Source: Larix kaempferi
Lineage: Eukaryota > Streptophyta > Pinopsida > Pinales > Pinaceae
Direction of reading: 5' to 3'
DNA length: 64,000 nt
Assembly: GCA_027924585.1 (NCBI GenBank)
Contig: BSBM01001138.1
Location: 6,992,001-7,056,000, forward strand
Positions 10,644 to 21,474 of this stretch are shown one piece after another. The notes below the pieces were generated by a model. It did no database searches. It saw nothing but the letters and a program-made list of their open reading frames with translations, and was not told the origin of the DNA. The translations under genes and the position numbers were made by a program. The first letter of the stretch is position 1. Each line of letters begins with the position of its first letter.

Positions 10644-13497
10644 TGTCATGTCCCCCAACCTCCTTGGTGGCCTTATTCTACCCTAGGAGACCCACTGAAC
10701 CATTTGTTTTTCTTCAATTTCTTCCATTTTTACACACAATCGCAATGGTCGTCGATCCGCAATACTTATGTGGAACTCAGAAGTTAGATTTCCAAATCCA
10801 ACTCTTCATCGAAATTGCACTTCTGACTTCCACAATCCGCAATGCGGAAGTCGGAAGTCAGAAGTCGGAATCCATTTTCGGCCTCAAAAATTTACCCATC
10901 CACCCTCCATAGTTCCGCAATCCGCATGCGGAACTCGGGATTCGGAATTCTATATTCATTGTCTCGTGGAATTCCCTCCTCCGCAATTCCGCAATCCACA
11001 ACCCACGTTGTGGATATCAGAAATTGGAAAATCATATTTCAAATCCTGAGTAAAATTACCTCCCGCAACCCGCTTGAGGATGCGGAAATGCAGAAATACA
11101 TATTTCGAATCCCGGGGAAAACTACCTCACGGAATCCGCAACCCGCAACCCTCTTGCAAATGCGGAAATGTGGAAATCCATATTTCAAATCTCGGGGAAA
11201 ATTACCTCCCGCAGTCCGCAACCCGCTTGCGGATGGGGAAATGCGGAAATACCAAATTCCAACCCCATGGAATCCGACCTCCCGCAATCCGCAATCTGCA
11301 ACCCGCTTGCGGATGCGGAAATGTGAAAATACAATGCACCATTTCCGTTGAACTTTCCCTTCTGACGTCCACAATCCGCAACCAGCTTTGCAGATGCGGA
11401 AAGGCGGAAGTCCAACGACGTTTCTCCAATGATCGGTCCCCGACCTCCGCAATCCACAACCCGCATTGTGCGGAAAGGTCCTTACAGATGCGAAAAGGTC
11501 GGGACCACAAATCCCTACACCAGCAAGCTTCTAAAGAAAATTCTGAGAGTGATAACTCCTCCATCCTTGGGAAAAATTTGGCAAGGTCAGTACCATTGGA
11601 AATATATTGGAGATATTTATCCACTAGTATGATCCCCTACCCAATCTGAGCACTCTAACCCTGTTAGATTTCCAACTCAAATATGTCCTATAACTCCCTC
11701 AATACATCGTTAACCTTCTGCAAGGGGTTGTGCTTATCCTCTGCCAGGTCTTCTCTCTTTCATTTGATCCACAGGGTGTCCATTCCTTTCCCAAATCCTC
11801 TATGGAGTAGTCCTGCACATTTACCATACTTATCCCTAATTCATCCAAGGACAATTCAAAAGCATTACCAAAGGGAATTACAAATGTGCATAAGCCTACT
11901 ACAGGAACACCGAGGATGAAACATGATCCACACCCTTAGAATGAAATGCATGCACATATTTCTCCTAGGAAGAGTGAGGAAAGCATGTAGGTGCTTAGTC
12001 CTATCCCTCAACCATGATTACATGTAAGTATCAACATAAGGATAAGCATGTAAAGGTGCAAGAGCAATGCAATTGACATACACCCCGAAATTAGCCATCA
12101 ATAACAATCATTACTAGTTAAACATGGTAGAAGCAAGATAAACAACATACACAACATACTTAGCATCATGCATAGGCATACAATCCTATTCATCAATGGA
12201 CCATTCCCATAAGAAAATAGATGCATGCATGACTAAACACATACTATGAAACCAAGCTATTCAATGCATCTATAACTTGTATGGTTAGCAACATATTAAC
12301 TCAAGCAATTAATGAAGCATTTAGACATGAGTTCATCCTTATACTCATGCTCATACCTAGCTCCCTAATGATCAATTTCATGCAACCATTCAGTCAATAA
12401 CTTGAACATAAGAAGCATAACATAACACATGAAATAACATCATTTAAACACCACAAGGAACACTTATCTTTTGCATTGAACATGCCAGTAACTGGCTATG
12501 GACTACAACTTTCCAACCCAACCATAGATCTCTGCCCAATCTCTATTATTTTAGTAATCAGAGATCACCACCGAGCTGGGGCTATGTATCCACTAAGGGG
12601 TATCACTCAAGCTCACTCACAGCATTGGTTCACAGTCAATTAGGGAATCCAACCAACAATTAGCTTTGTCAAGCAAATGGGGAAGGCAAGTAAGGGTTTC
12701 TAGCTTAATAAGCTTCTCCACATTATATGGCCGAACAACGCTATCCCATAGCTGGGTTCTCAGCCACCAACATAGGGTTTTACTCATGGTTTATTGAGCA
12801 TATCAGGCTCTGCAATTCTCCCACAGAGTCAGATCCAAGGATAACCCCATCGTTTTGCTTCCTACGCCAAGTTTTCTAGGTGTATTCAACTTTGTAGATC
12901 GTGAGCTTGCACAAAATCGCGATTTCCCGTCACTGCTTCACGACTTGGTTCTCTGTGATGCGTAAGGGTTCCACTTAGGTATGTGTGATCATAAAAGGTA
13001 TGGGAATGAGGAATACAGAATCCAGGAGTGGACTGACCTACAGGTAGGGGCAGCAGAGCTCCATACCCTACCATCCAAATTTTCGAGGGTTTCCCAAACT
13101 CCACGACCTCATGCGCAGTCCTCCTACAGTACTTACGATGCAGCATCAATCAATGATGTCTAGGATAGGTCAAAGTGTTTTCTAGGTGAAAAATGGCAGT
13201 ATAGGTTCAATCCCATACCCCCTCACCACTCCCTAGTGGATACATAGTTCCCCCTCATTTTGTTGCATCCATAGCCATCCATTGGTTATTTTATTTACTT
13301 GGTATTATTTACATCCTTTACAATATTCCATGGCTTACTAGCACATGGATTATCAGAATATCCAGTATTTTCCTATGCAAATAAACCTAAGTGGGGCCTT
13401 GACCTTGAGCTCCACACTAAGGAAAACACACATTCTATTTACACAATATTTACATTACAGCCAAAATAGCCTAAGGGTCAGAATGAGGGCTATTACA
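10644..13497 (-). repeat. 5' LTR of inner element
   Basis: 2854 bp, minus strand, from TGTAATAGCCC at 13497 to TGACA at 10644. It pairs with 3545-6264. Its right edge abuts CCTCT (13498-13502), the intact copy of the target duplication. Confidence 0.87.
10742..11505 (-). repeat. CCGCAA/TTGCGG tandem array in inner 5' LTR
   Basis: Same array as at 3650-4375 but with the motifs better preserved. At least four units of about 70-80 bp start near 11050, 11118, 11199 and 11271, each with CCTCCCGCA, AACCCGCTTGCGGATG and a CGGGGAAAA-type spacer. The complementary CCGCAACCCGC and GCGGATGCGG words face each other within a unit. Confidence 0.8.
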
Positions 13498-13502
13498 CCT
13501 CT
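13498..13502. repeat. Right target-site duplication of inner element
   Basis: CCTCT, matching the uninterrupted outer 3' LTR sequence and, with one mismatch, 3540-3544. Confidence 0.7.
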
Positions 13503-13533
13503 GAAGGGTATCGAGGTGACCGAGCACGTGACA
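13503..13533 (+). repeat. Last 31 bp of the outer 5' LTR
   Basis: The sequence matches the final part of the 3' LTR at 20601-20631, ending CGTGACA. It is separated from the rest of the LTR by the 9.95-kb inner element. Confidence 0.85.
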
Positions 13534-13535
13534 AA

Positions 13536-13547
13536 TGGCATTACAGC
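13536..13547 (+). other. Primer binding site of outer element (mutated)
   Basis: TGGCATTACAGC starts two bases after the LTR end. It matches nine of twelve positions of TGGTATCAGAGC, so it is a decayed initiator-tRNA-type PBS. Confidence 0.75.
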
Positions 13548-16500
13548 TCAAGGTTGCAGCACTGGGGCTGCTTGGGCCGAAGTTGAAGCTTGCAGGCGTG
13601 TTAGAGCTGCTGAAGAACAGAGATTGAGACCAATGGTCATGTAGTATCTCACTAGGCAAGACTTGACAGCCAACAAGGACTGTTTGATCAGCACAAAGAG
13701 GCCGATTTGGTTCTAGCTAGACATATAGCCCTTTTACCAGGCATCAATGTTGAACAAATGGTTAGGTTGATAAGTGTAGATAAGTCCAAGAAGGGCCAAG
13801 TTGGACTTGACCACAATTTTTGAAGGCAATAGGAACAGTAGGGAAACTCTGATAAAAAGGGAAATATCTCACCTCGAACTATTTATGTTACATCATGTGA
13901 ATGGTATGCTTGTCAAGTAGCAGATAGTAATGTTATCCATGGGTATGTATATGGAATTGTTGCTTGGTCAGAAAATCATAGCTAATGGTTCCTTGTGTGC
14001 TTGCTAGAGGCCAGGAATTGGACCAGCTATGATATGGAAGAGGAAATCCCATGCTTGATAAGGGATTGGAAATAGAGAACCCCTTAACCCCTTCCATGTT
14101 CTTGTATTATGAGCTTTATATAAAGAAAATTAGGGCATAGGAATGCCAAAAATGCAAGTGATTAGATAGTTGAAATACTTATGCACTAATGGGCATATTG
14201 TTAGATATTGCATAGTGCATGTATATGATGTTGCCGTTGTTGGTAAAGTTAGTGAGGTTTACATATGCAATGAGCCACTTAAGTTAATCAGTGTGGTTGA
14301 TAATCACTATTGATGTTGTCATTGGTTGTAGGACCAAAGACAACAGAAGCATGGCTAAAAAAATGTACATGATGTTGTTGCATATGACCAGTAACCTTAT
14401 GAAGAAAGGATGAAGCAACAAATCTGTGATCATGAGGTTGGTGGAAGGATGGTGTAGTCCTTTGCAAGAGTCCAACTGATCAGGTAACATCAAATATGTT
14501 AATGGGAGCCATGCAGGTAATGGTTATTCATGTTAATTGTATAAGTGTTGAATAGAGATTGGGTAAGAATCCCTTGAACCATATTTTAATCACCATAAAA
14601 TGGTATGCATGTAAGGTTGAATGCATCTATGTAAGTTCCATATCACCATGGCATGGTGAGGTAGAGGGGAGTGAAGGAAAGGAACCTTCTACCATGTGAC
14701 TGATAAATGTTAGAATGCATTCATATGGAATTATATCATGCCATTTATGTATGTTGGTCATGCGTTTAATAACCAATGCAAGTAAGGACTCATGGTACTG
14801 TATGGTAGTGCATGCTATGCGAGATAGCCATGGTTAGGGCCATATGTGTTTGGAATGGTAGAATGCATGACATGATAAGTATAGTATTCATGAATCAATG
14901 CAAGGTGGCATTGAGTGGATATGCATTAAAATATTTTGTAAATCTGTGGTTGCATGAATTGAATTCACATTAAAAGATAATGTGAATGTTGTAAATGTGC
15001 ATGCATGAGTGTGGGTGCACATGAATGCATGGTTGTGGTGTATGTTCATTGCAATTAAATAATAGATGAAATGATGAATTAATGATAATTCTAAGATGAT
15101 TTCATGAGCTTCTATGAATGTAGGAGAAAGATTGCAGGAAGGTAGTCATGATTGGTGGGATGCCAGAGTGCTATGTTGGAAGGACAGAGTTGCATAAAAT
15201 GATAAGGCTGTGAAGTAATGAGAATTAGAAGTGTTTAAATTACATAGATGATGTGATGGTGTCCTGTAATTTTATTGTGATAAGGATTCATATAAAATAA
15301 ACCTATACATTTCATGGCATTTAAGATGATTAGCTGAGAGTGTTTGAATTATGGAGTGTTATAACTCTGAAAACACTTCAATGACTGTTGCAGCAATGAA
15401 ATACTATATGCTTGAAAACTTACAAGTGTTTGGCTGATTGGAATTTTCAGATTTCAAGTAGAAATGTCTTGGGCATGGCAATGTGGGTAATCCCATGATC
15501 AAGGCTGGAATCTACCATGTGAAAAGGCCAAGTGTTGTGAGAAGGATCTCATGGATTCACAAACATGATATCCACATGAAACAGATCTGAAAATTTTCTG
15601 ATTTAAGTTATGAGAATGGTTTCATGGTTGCAAATAAATTCCTACAAGAAAGTTGATTTGCAAATCTCAAATTTGGAATTTTGCTAATCAATTACTAATG
15701 GTTGTTTGTCTAGTCCAGAATTGTGTCAAAGGGACATATTGTAGGTGGATGGTTGTGTTATGGTAGCAAGCATAAAACCCTAATGGACAGAGTGGTGCCA
15801 CTTACAAGATCCAAACAATATGAGGATGTCTCATCTGAACTGCATGTTGGTAAACAATGTCGGTGAGATGGTCAAATTATGCCAAGAGGGCATATGTGGG
15901 TTATGGAATGTGAAAGAAATTGGGATGGAAAACCGAGGGACTGTTGACTTAGAGAAGGGAGCCCCCATTCCTCACGAATGAAGAAAAGATACATCTGCAA
16001 AATGATTGAGTATTATGTAACCCTAGTTAAGAATATGCATGTCTAATTATTAAGAGTTAATAGGTAGAGTAGTTTTTATTTCTTTCTATTCCAGACTGCT
16101 TAAGTGTGATTAGGGCCTACATAGCTCACATCAAAAAGGGGTGCACACCTTTCAGGTGCTGGGATATGTTAGGGTTTTCAATATTGACTACACCCTAAAG
16201 GAATGGATGCATTCCTGGTGTTTCAATATTAGAGGGTGAATGCCTATGAAAATTTTTTACAATTTTATATCGACAATATTGATGAGCTTGCTTATCCATC
16301 TTTTGTTGTCATCTTAAATAGATGCAATTTGGTGTTGCACACTAAAGAAGAAAAGTGAAGGGTTGTGGTGTGTGTGAAGGGTTTTTGTGTGTGTAAAGGG
16401 TTTTTGTATGCCTGATAAACCCAATCGGTGTACTAGCTTAGCATTGGTTACTTGAAAGATGTGGTGGTGTGGCTCTGTAGTAGAGCCTTGACCTGGAAAT

Positions 16501-17600
16501 CATCATGGTGCAATTTCCTTCCATTGACATGTTGACCCAGACGAAAGTGTTGGCTTGGAAATGGAGAGGGAAAACCAGGTATGGGACTGGTTTGGCACCA
16601 TCAATGCCTGATAAACCCAGTCGGTGTACTGGATTGGCATTGAATATTTGGATGCTGTGGAGCAACATGTGTGCTGTCCAAACATTCATTCCACAGGTGA
16701 TCAAACTTGTAAAGCAGAGAAGGAACCCGTGGAATAACAAGGAAATGTCCAATACATATAAGTATTTAATTATCATCTATTCCTTATTTTGAATAATGAA
16801 ATATTTTATGTACAAGTCTTATAACAACCAAGCTGATACATTGTTGTTTCTTTGTTGGAAACCTAGGTCATTGTAGGAAGAAAGAACTATGAAGGCAACC
16901 TAAGGATGCATTTGGACATGTGATTGTTCTAGAAATCTTAGTATGAGCAGCAATAAAAGATGGTGCTAGTGGACTGTGTAGGTCCTAGCAGCCAAGGGTT
17001 CTTTAGGAAAACCATGGGGAGGGGTTCCCTGGTTGAGAAATGCCTGGACAGACCTTAAACACTAAGTGTCATAGCCAAAACAAGAAAGGGCGAGTCAAGC
17101 ATTCACATTTGAAGTGAAAGAGTCTAAGGAGAATGGGACCATAGTGGTGGTGTGGCTCCGGATTGGAACACGATTAAGAGGGGAAAACTCTTACTCTTCT
17201 CTTTCCTTTTGATTGATGCACTTTAGAAAACAAAAAATTGTTGAATACATGATATGGTTGAAAGTAGATTGTGTTTAATTTCTTGAAATAAATTGTGAAT
17301 GCTGAAATAGTTTATTCCTTGTGAAAGGATGAGCATGAATAAGTTCATGTGTATGTTGGGAAAACATGAAAAGTGTGGAAGTATCATGAATAAAGCATGA
17401 ACTCTCCATGTCAATTGGGAAAATAATTGACTGATTTTAATGTTTATGTTATGCTTGGCCTAACAAGATTTGCAATGATGAATTTCACAGGTGAGAAATT
17501 GAAATCAATTGGTTGCAGTTGTTACAAGACAAGTGGTGCTAGCAAGCAAAGTGTGGGCAACTGTGCACATTGACCATCTAAGCAAACCAAAAGCTATTGG
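13548..17600 (+). other. Outer element internal region, no coding domain seen
   Basis: About 4 kb with stops in all frames and no recognisable retroviral enzyme. A duplicated block (GCCTGATAAACCCA followed by TCGGTGTACT) occurs near 16408 and 16606, about 197 bp apart. Segments match the inner element's internal region in reverse complement. Confidence 0.6.
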
Positions 17601-18094
17601 ATTTGGCTGAAAATATTCTCCAGACAATTTCCAAGACCCAAGAAAATCTTGGAAAGATGCTCAAGCTATAAAAGCAGCAGAATGAGATGAACCAAAAAGT
17701 TTTGCAGGACTTTATTTGTCTACAAAGAGAGGTAAAAATAATTCTGGAAGCAACCAGCAGTGGAAAGGACTATGGATCAATGAAGAGGCATTCATCCAAT
17801 CAGTCCACTAAGAAACATTCCAAGTGAGAAGACTCCAAGGAAATTGAGCAGGTAAAGAAAAAGTAGCCACTGAAATGTTGGGAATGTGGAGGAGATCATT
17901 GCCTCCGCAACTTCCCAACAAAGGACAGCAAGAAATCTAGCAGCCATAAAGATTCCAGACTTGTGGACCAATTGGAAGGTAAAGAGAAGGAAGGGATTGC
18001 TATGGAGAAATTCCCTCCTGCAGAGCTAGAAGATCTAAGCCAACAGGAGAAGCTTGTGGAATCCAAAGGACTTGGTCATGAAAGTTCAAAGTAA
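17601..18094 (+). pseudogene. Decayed gag C-terminal region with zinc knuckle, outer element
   Basis: One frame runs through this segment with three internal stop codons. The first part is rich in regularly spaced leucine, isoleucine and glutamine and could form a coiled coil (LDLAENILQTI and FICLQREVKIILEA are visible). A basic and serine-rich linker follows, then CWECGGDHCLRNF, a knuckle of the CX2CX3HX4C kind whose last cysteine is phenylalanine. The tail is acidic and glutamine-rich and ends at TAA (18092-18094). The polypurine tract follows about 100 bp later, so nothing else is encoded between gag and the 3' LTR. By family logic this is the packaging protein of a gag-only element relying on enzymes supplied in trans. 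Confidence 0.72.
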
Positions 18095-18199
18095 AGGGTA
18101 AAATGCAGGGTAGACCTGCAACATTTTTGTAAAATTTTGGACATGTGTAAACTGTGTATGTATTCTTAAGTATTGGAACACCGAGGACGGTGTTATTCT

Positions 18200-18213
18200 A
18201 AGGGGAGGGGAAT
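18200..18213 (+). other. Polypurine tract of outer element
   Basis: AAGGGGAGGGGAAT directly precedes the 3' LTR start TGTAACACCC. Confidence 0.85.
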
Positions 18214-20631
18214 TGTAACACCCCCACTTTGACCCTTAGGATATTTTGGTTGTAATGTAAATATTGTATGCATGTTATGTATGATTCCTAGGGTCGATCT
18301 CAAGGCCAAGGCCCACTAGTGACTTCTCAGCCTTAAAGAGGCGAGTATTTGGTATTATCGTAACCATGTGCTAGTAAGACATGGAAAATGTAAATGATGT
18401 AAATGATACCATGTAAATAAAAATACCAAGGGGATGGATATGGATTCAACTAAATGATGGGGCTATGCGTATCCACTAGGGAGTGGTGAGGGGGTTGGGG
18501 AATGGAACCCTAGGCTGCAATATGTCACCTTGAGAACCCCTTTGGCTGTCCTAGTTTCCATTGAATGTTGTTATAAGGTAATTAATGTAGATAATTGTTC
18601 ATGAGGTCAATGGAGTATGGGACTGCCCTGAAATCCGTAAGGAAAGGTATGGGGATCTGTATTGCTTGTCCCATAATCCACCCTACCTCATGGAGGATGT
18701 ATTCCTCACTCCTGGACCTTGGTTGATGATAGAGGCATCATTTGAACCCTTACGCAACCCAACAGATCGAGCAGAGAGGAAGCAAACCAGAAATCGTGAT
18801 CCTAAGTAAGGTCACGAATTACAGAGCTAAGATCATCCAGAAATTGGTGTGGCAAGGAGGATCGATGAGAACTTCTTAGATCTGAATCCTTGGATGGATT
18901 TGAGTGGGTGAGACGCCCAGAGAATTAGTGGGAAGAGACCAGGAAGGATTAGTGCGGTATGCTTAAACTAGTGAGGGCTCAATTATCTTGATTTAGCAGT
19001 CAGGACCAGCCACACTTTCCAGGACAGTGTTAACGGAAGGGGTTCCCTAGGGACTGTGCAGCAGTGAGGGGTACCTTACTTAGGATGAGAGTGGAGGTGA
19101 TGGGGGTACCTGAACTGGATGAGGACATTGGGATATACCCATATCCCTGTGGGGGAGTCTATTAACCCAGAAAACCTTACCTGCTTTCCCCACTTGCTTG
19201 ACAAATCTAGCTATGTGTTGATGACCTTGATTAACTATGAACCAAGTTGTGAGTGAACTTGAGTGGGACTCCTTAGTGGATACATAGCCCTAGCTCAGGG
19301 GTGGTCTCTGAGTGCTGAAATAATACAAGCGGGGCAGAAACCTATGGTTGGGTTGGAACATTGCATCCCATAGCCAGTTTGCTTGGAAGTTTCAATAAAG
19401 AGATAAGTGTTCCTTGTTCCTTGAATGATGTCTATTATACATCTGTGCATGTGTGTTTATTTATGTCAGAATGTATGATTTGATCCAAATGAGTGATAGG
19501 GTTGAATGCCTATGCATTATGTTTTCATTTTGTTGTGCATGTCATTTACATACTTCTGCACCTTTGCATTTTTATATCATGTTAGCACTCATATGTATTT
19601 AGGCTTAAGGATTAGGGCTAAGTCTCAACATGTTAGATCACCAATCTTCCTGGGAGAAATAGGTTGATGTATTCCATTCTATGTGTGTGGATAATGTTCC
19701 ATCCTTCTATGTTCATTGGTGTATGAATCTGTATACAAAAGTCACTTATTATATTTTTGCACATTTTAATTTCCATGGGTGTAATGTCTTTAAATTACTT
19801 ATTGATGAATTAGAGATAAGCTTGTTAAGTGTGCAGGATACTCCATCCAGGACTTGGGAAAAGAATAAACACCCCTGTGGTGTTCATGATCCCTATGGAC
19901 CAAATGAAGGGGAGAGGACAGGGCAGAATGGAGAAGAGATTCTTCACAGAGTGGTAAATAGGAACAGATGGGGATTAAGGTCATCTTTTGGAGTGGAATA
20001 AGGTAAGTAACAAAGCCCTCGGGTGTGGATGAAGACCCTGCAGCTGCATAGTGCTCACCAAGATCTTTCCAACGGTACTGTATTTTCCCAAAATGGACTT
20101 AAGATGAAGAAGTTATGGGTTGGAGAAGTTGAGTAGTTGGGCTTCTGACTTTCCGAGTTGTGCATGCGGATTATGGATTATGGAAGTCGGAAGGGCATTT
20201 TCTACGGGGTTGTGAAATGGTGGTTTCCGATTTCCAATTTTTGCACTGCGGATTATGGGTTTGTGGAAGTCGAAGACGTGGGTTTCGGCGTTGTGTATTT
20301 GGCATTCCGATTTTCGATTTCTGAACTACGGATTGCAGGTTTGAAGAAGTCGAAGACGTGGTTTTCGGCGTTGTGTATTTAGCGTTCTGATTTCTGATTT
20401 CCGCACTGCAGATTGCAGATTACAGAATGCGGAAGATAGAGGCGTGTTTTCGTTGAAGTTGTAATTTGTGGTCCGAATTCCGATTGCAGATTGCGGATTG
20501 AAGATCAATGCAGGTGCAGAGTTGCAAAACCTTTGGATTGCTTGGAAAAGAAGAAGAAAAAAAGTAGCAGGTGATTCAATGGTTTCCTCCCATTGCCTCT
20601 GAAGGGCACCAAGGTGATCATGGACGTGACA
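18214..20631 (+). repeat. 3' LTR of outer element
   Basis: 2418 bp from TGTAACACCCCC to CGTGACA. It matches the interrupted 5' LTR and is followed directly by the 5-bp duplication CTTTT. Confidence 0.88.
20155..20510 (+). repeat. GCGGAT-type tandem array in outer 3' LTR
   Basis: Counterpart of 3116-3440. Units carry ACTACGGATTGC, AGTCGAAGACGTGG and TTTCGGCGTTGTGTATTT with a period close to 80 bp. Confidence 0.7.
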
Positions 20632-20636
20632 CTTTT
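20632..20636. repeat. Right target-site duplication of outer LTR element
   Basis: CTTTT, identical to 1162-1166. Confidence 0.85.
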
Positions 20637-21064
20637 CCTTCACATTTCCTCGCTAAGAATAATACCAACAATACCATCAAATTTCAGAGGGTTTGAACCA
20701 AATACAAATTTATTTACAGCCATGACCAAGGCATTCCAACATTCTGGAAATGAGCACAAGATTAGAAGATCCCTAACCTCATCATCAAAGTTCACTCCTA
20801 TAGAAATTAGTTGATTAGTAACCATACTAAATTCATTTAAGTGGTCAGCAACAAATCCACCTTCTAACATATTCATATTAAATGAACACTTCATTAGAAA
20901 TCCCTTTTTAGAGGCTGAGGGTTTTTCATACAGTTTAACCAATGTGTTTATCAGATCCTCCATTGTATTTTCTTTTGAAATATTGAAAGCCACTGACGAA
21001 GCCAGGAACCTTCATATTTTTCCTAGTGCCTTTCTGTCAAGAACATCCCATTCTTCATCCTTCA
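20637..21064 (-). pseudogene. Copia gag, central (UBN2-like) fragment
   Basis: The minus strand encodes the conserved centre of plant copia gag. EEWDVLDRKALG comes first, then a segment with LYEKPSASKKGFLM, then HLNEFSMVTNQLISIGV, and finally LLILCSFPECWNALV and a C-terminal SEEM. These are the recognisable landmarks of the gag polyprotein UBN2 domain, which builds the virus-like particle. Two nonsense codons are visible, one after ALGKI and one directly after SEEM (a TGA where arginine CGA is expected). The fragment is bounded on the right by the chromovirus 3' LTR and on the left by the outer LTR element. The frame continues across both junctions once the insertions are removed. Confidence 0.85.
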
Positions 21065-21069
21065 TATCC
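21065..21069. repeat. Possible target duplication of the chromovirus composite, left
   Basis: Minus-strand GGATA, against GGCGA at 41786-41790. Three of five bases agree. It is accepted only because the copia gag frame closes correctly across this junction. Confidence 0.4.
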
Positions 21070-21418
21070 TGTGAGGAACCTCCAACAATTAATTAATGAA
21101 AATGCACAATATATCAGAAATAATAGAACACATAAGAGATTTATTGATCGCGGGACACTTTGAGGGGGAAACCTCCTTTGAGCAAGCTCAATAAAAAAAA
21201 GCGTGGATTCCTTCATTGGCCTCAACATGTACTTATATACTAATTCTATGTGCCAATACTATGGATCAATACCATGGAACATATAATACTATGGGATAAT
21301 ACAAACTATGGATCAATACCATGGAACATATAATACTACAGGATGACTTACAAATCATATGCGTCCAACAACAATATACTAACAAAGTAAAGAGAAGGGT
21401 TGAAACGGGTTCCTAACA
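21070..21418 (-). repeat. 3' LTR of chromovirus composite
   Basis: 349 bp, TGTTAGGAACC to CTCACA on the minus strand. It contains TATATAAG (21239-21232) and, about 90 bp further on, AATAAA (21145-21140), as expected for a promoter and polyadenylation signal. Confidence 0.88.
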
Positions 21419-21431
21419 TCCCGTCCCCATT
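21419..21431 (-). other. Polypurine tract of chromovirus composite
   Basis: The minus strand reads AATGGGGACGGGA directly before the LTR. Confidence 0.85.
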
Positions 21432-21474
21432 AGAAAAATATTTTTCCTCAAAGCTTTAGATGTGGAAATTGGTG

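Larger units (their letters stand above)
3545..13497 (-). mobile_element. Inner non-autonomous gag-only LTR retrotransposon, complete
   Basis: This is a full-length sibling of the outer element in the opposite orientation. Reading the minus strand it has a 5' LTR (13497-10644), a PBS TGGTATCAAAGC (10640-10629), an internal region, a decayed gag with zinc knuckle (6850-6389), a polypurine tract (6277-6265), and a 3' LTR (6264-3545). LTR start and end are TGTAATA and TGACA; the terminal G at 3546 has mutated in the 3' LTR copy. It inserted 31 bp before the end of the outer element's 5' LTR. It shares internal blocks with the outer element, including the gag and sequence around the PBS. No pol domain was recognised. 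Confidence 0.88.
1167..20631 (+). mobile_element. Outer non-autonomous gag-only LTR retrotransposon, interrupted
   Basis: This is a complete LTR element on the plus strand. It has a 5' LTR (1167-3544 plus 13503-13533), a PBS at 13536, an internal region, a degenerate gag with a zinc-knuckle-like motif at 17601-18094, a polypurine tract at 18200-18213, and a 3' LTR (18214-20631). The 5-bp flanking repeat CTTTT is perfect. No protease, RT, RNase H or integrase was recognised, so it fits the class of large non-autonomous elements that keep only gag (TR-GAG or LARD-like). A sibling element (3545-13497) is inserted in its 5' LTR. The element itself interrupts a minus-strand copia gag. Without the insert it is about 9.5 kb. 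Confidence 0.88.

Noticed and set aside
10842-11649. Open frames of 137-191 codons on both strands
   Set aside because: Same array in the inner 5' LTR. Frames open on both strands at once indicate composition, not coding.
3116-20510. CRISPR-like repeat and spacer pattern in the LTR arrays
   Set aside because: Units are variable, spacers are also repeated, and the setting is an LTR in plant DNA. It is a tandem array, not CRISPR.
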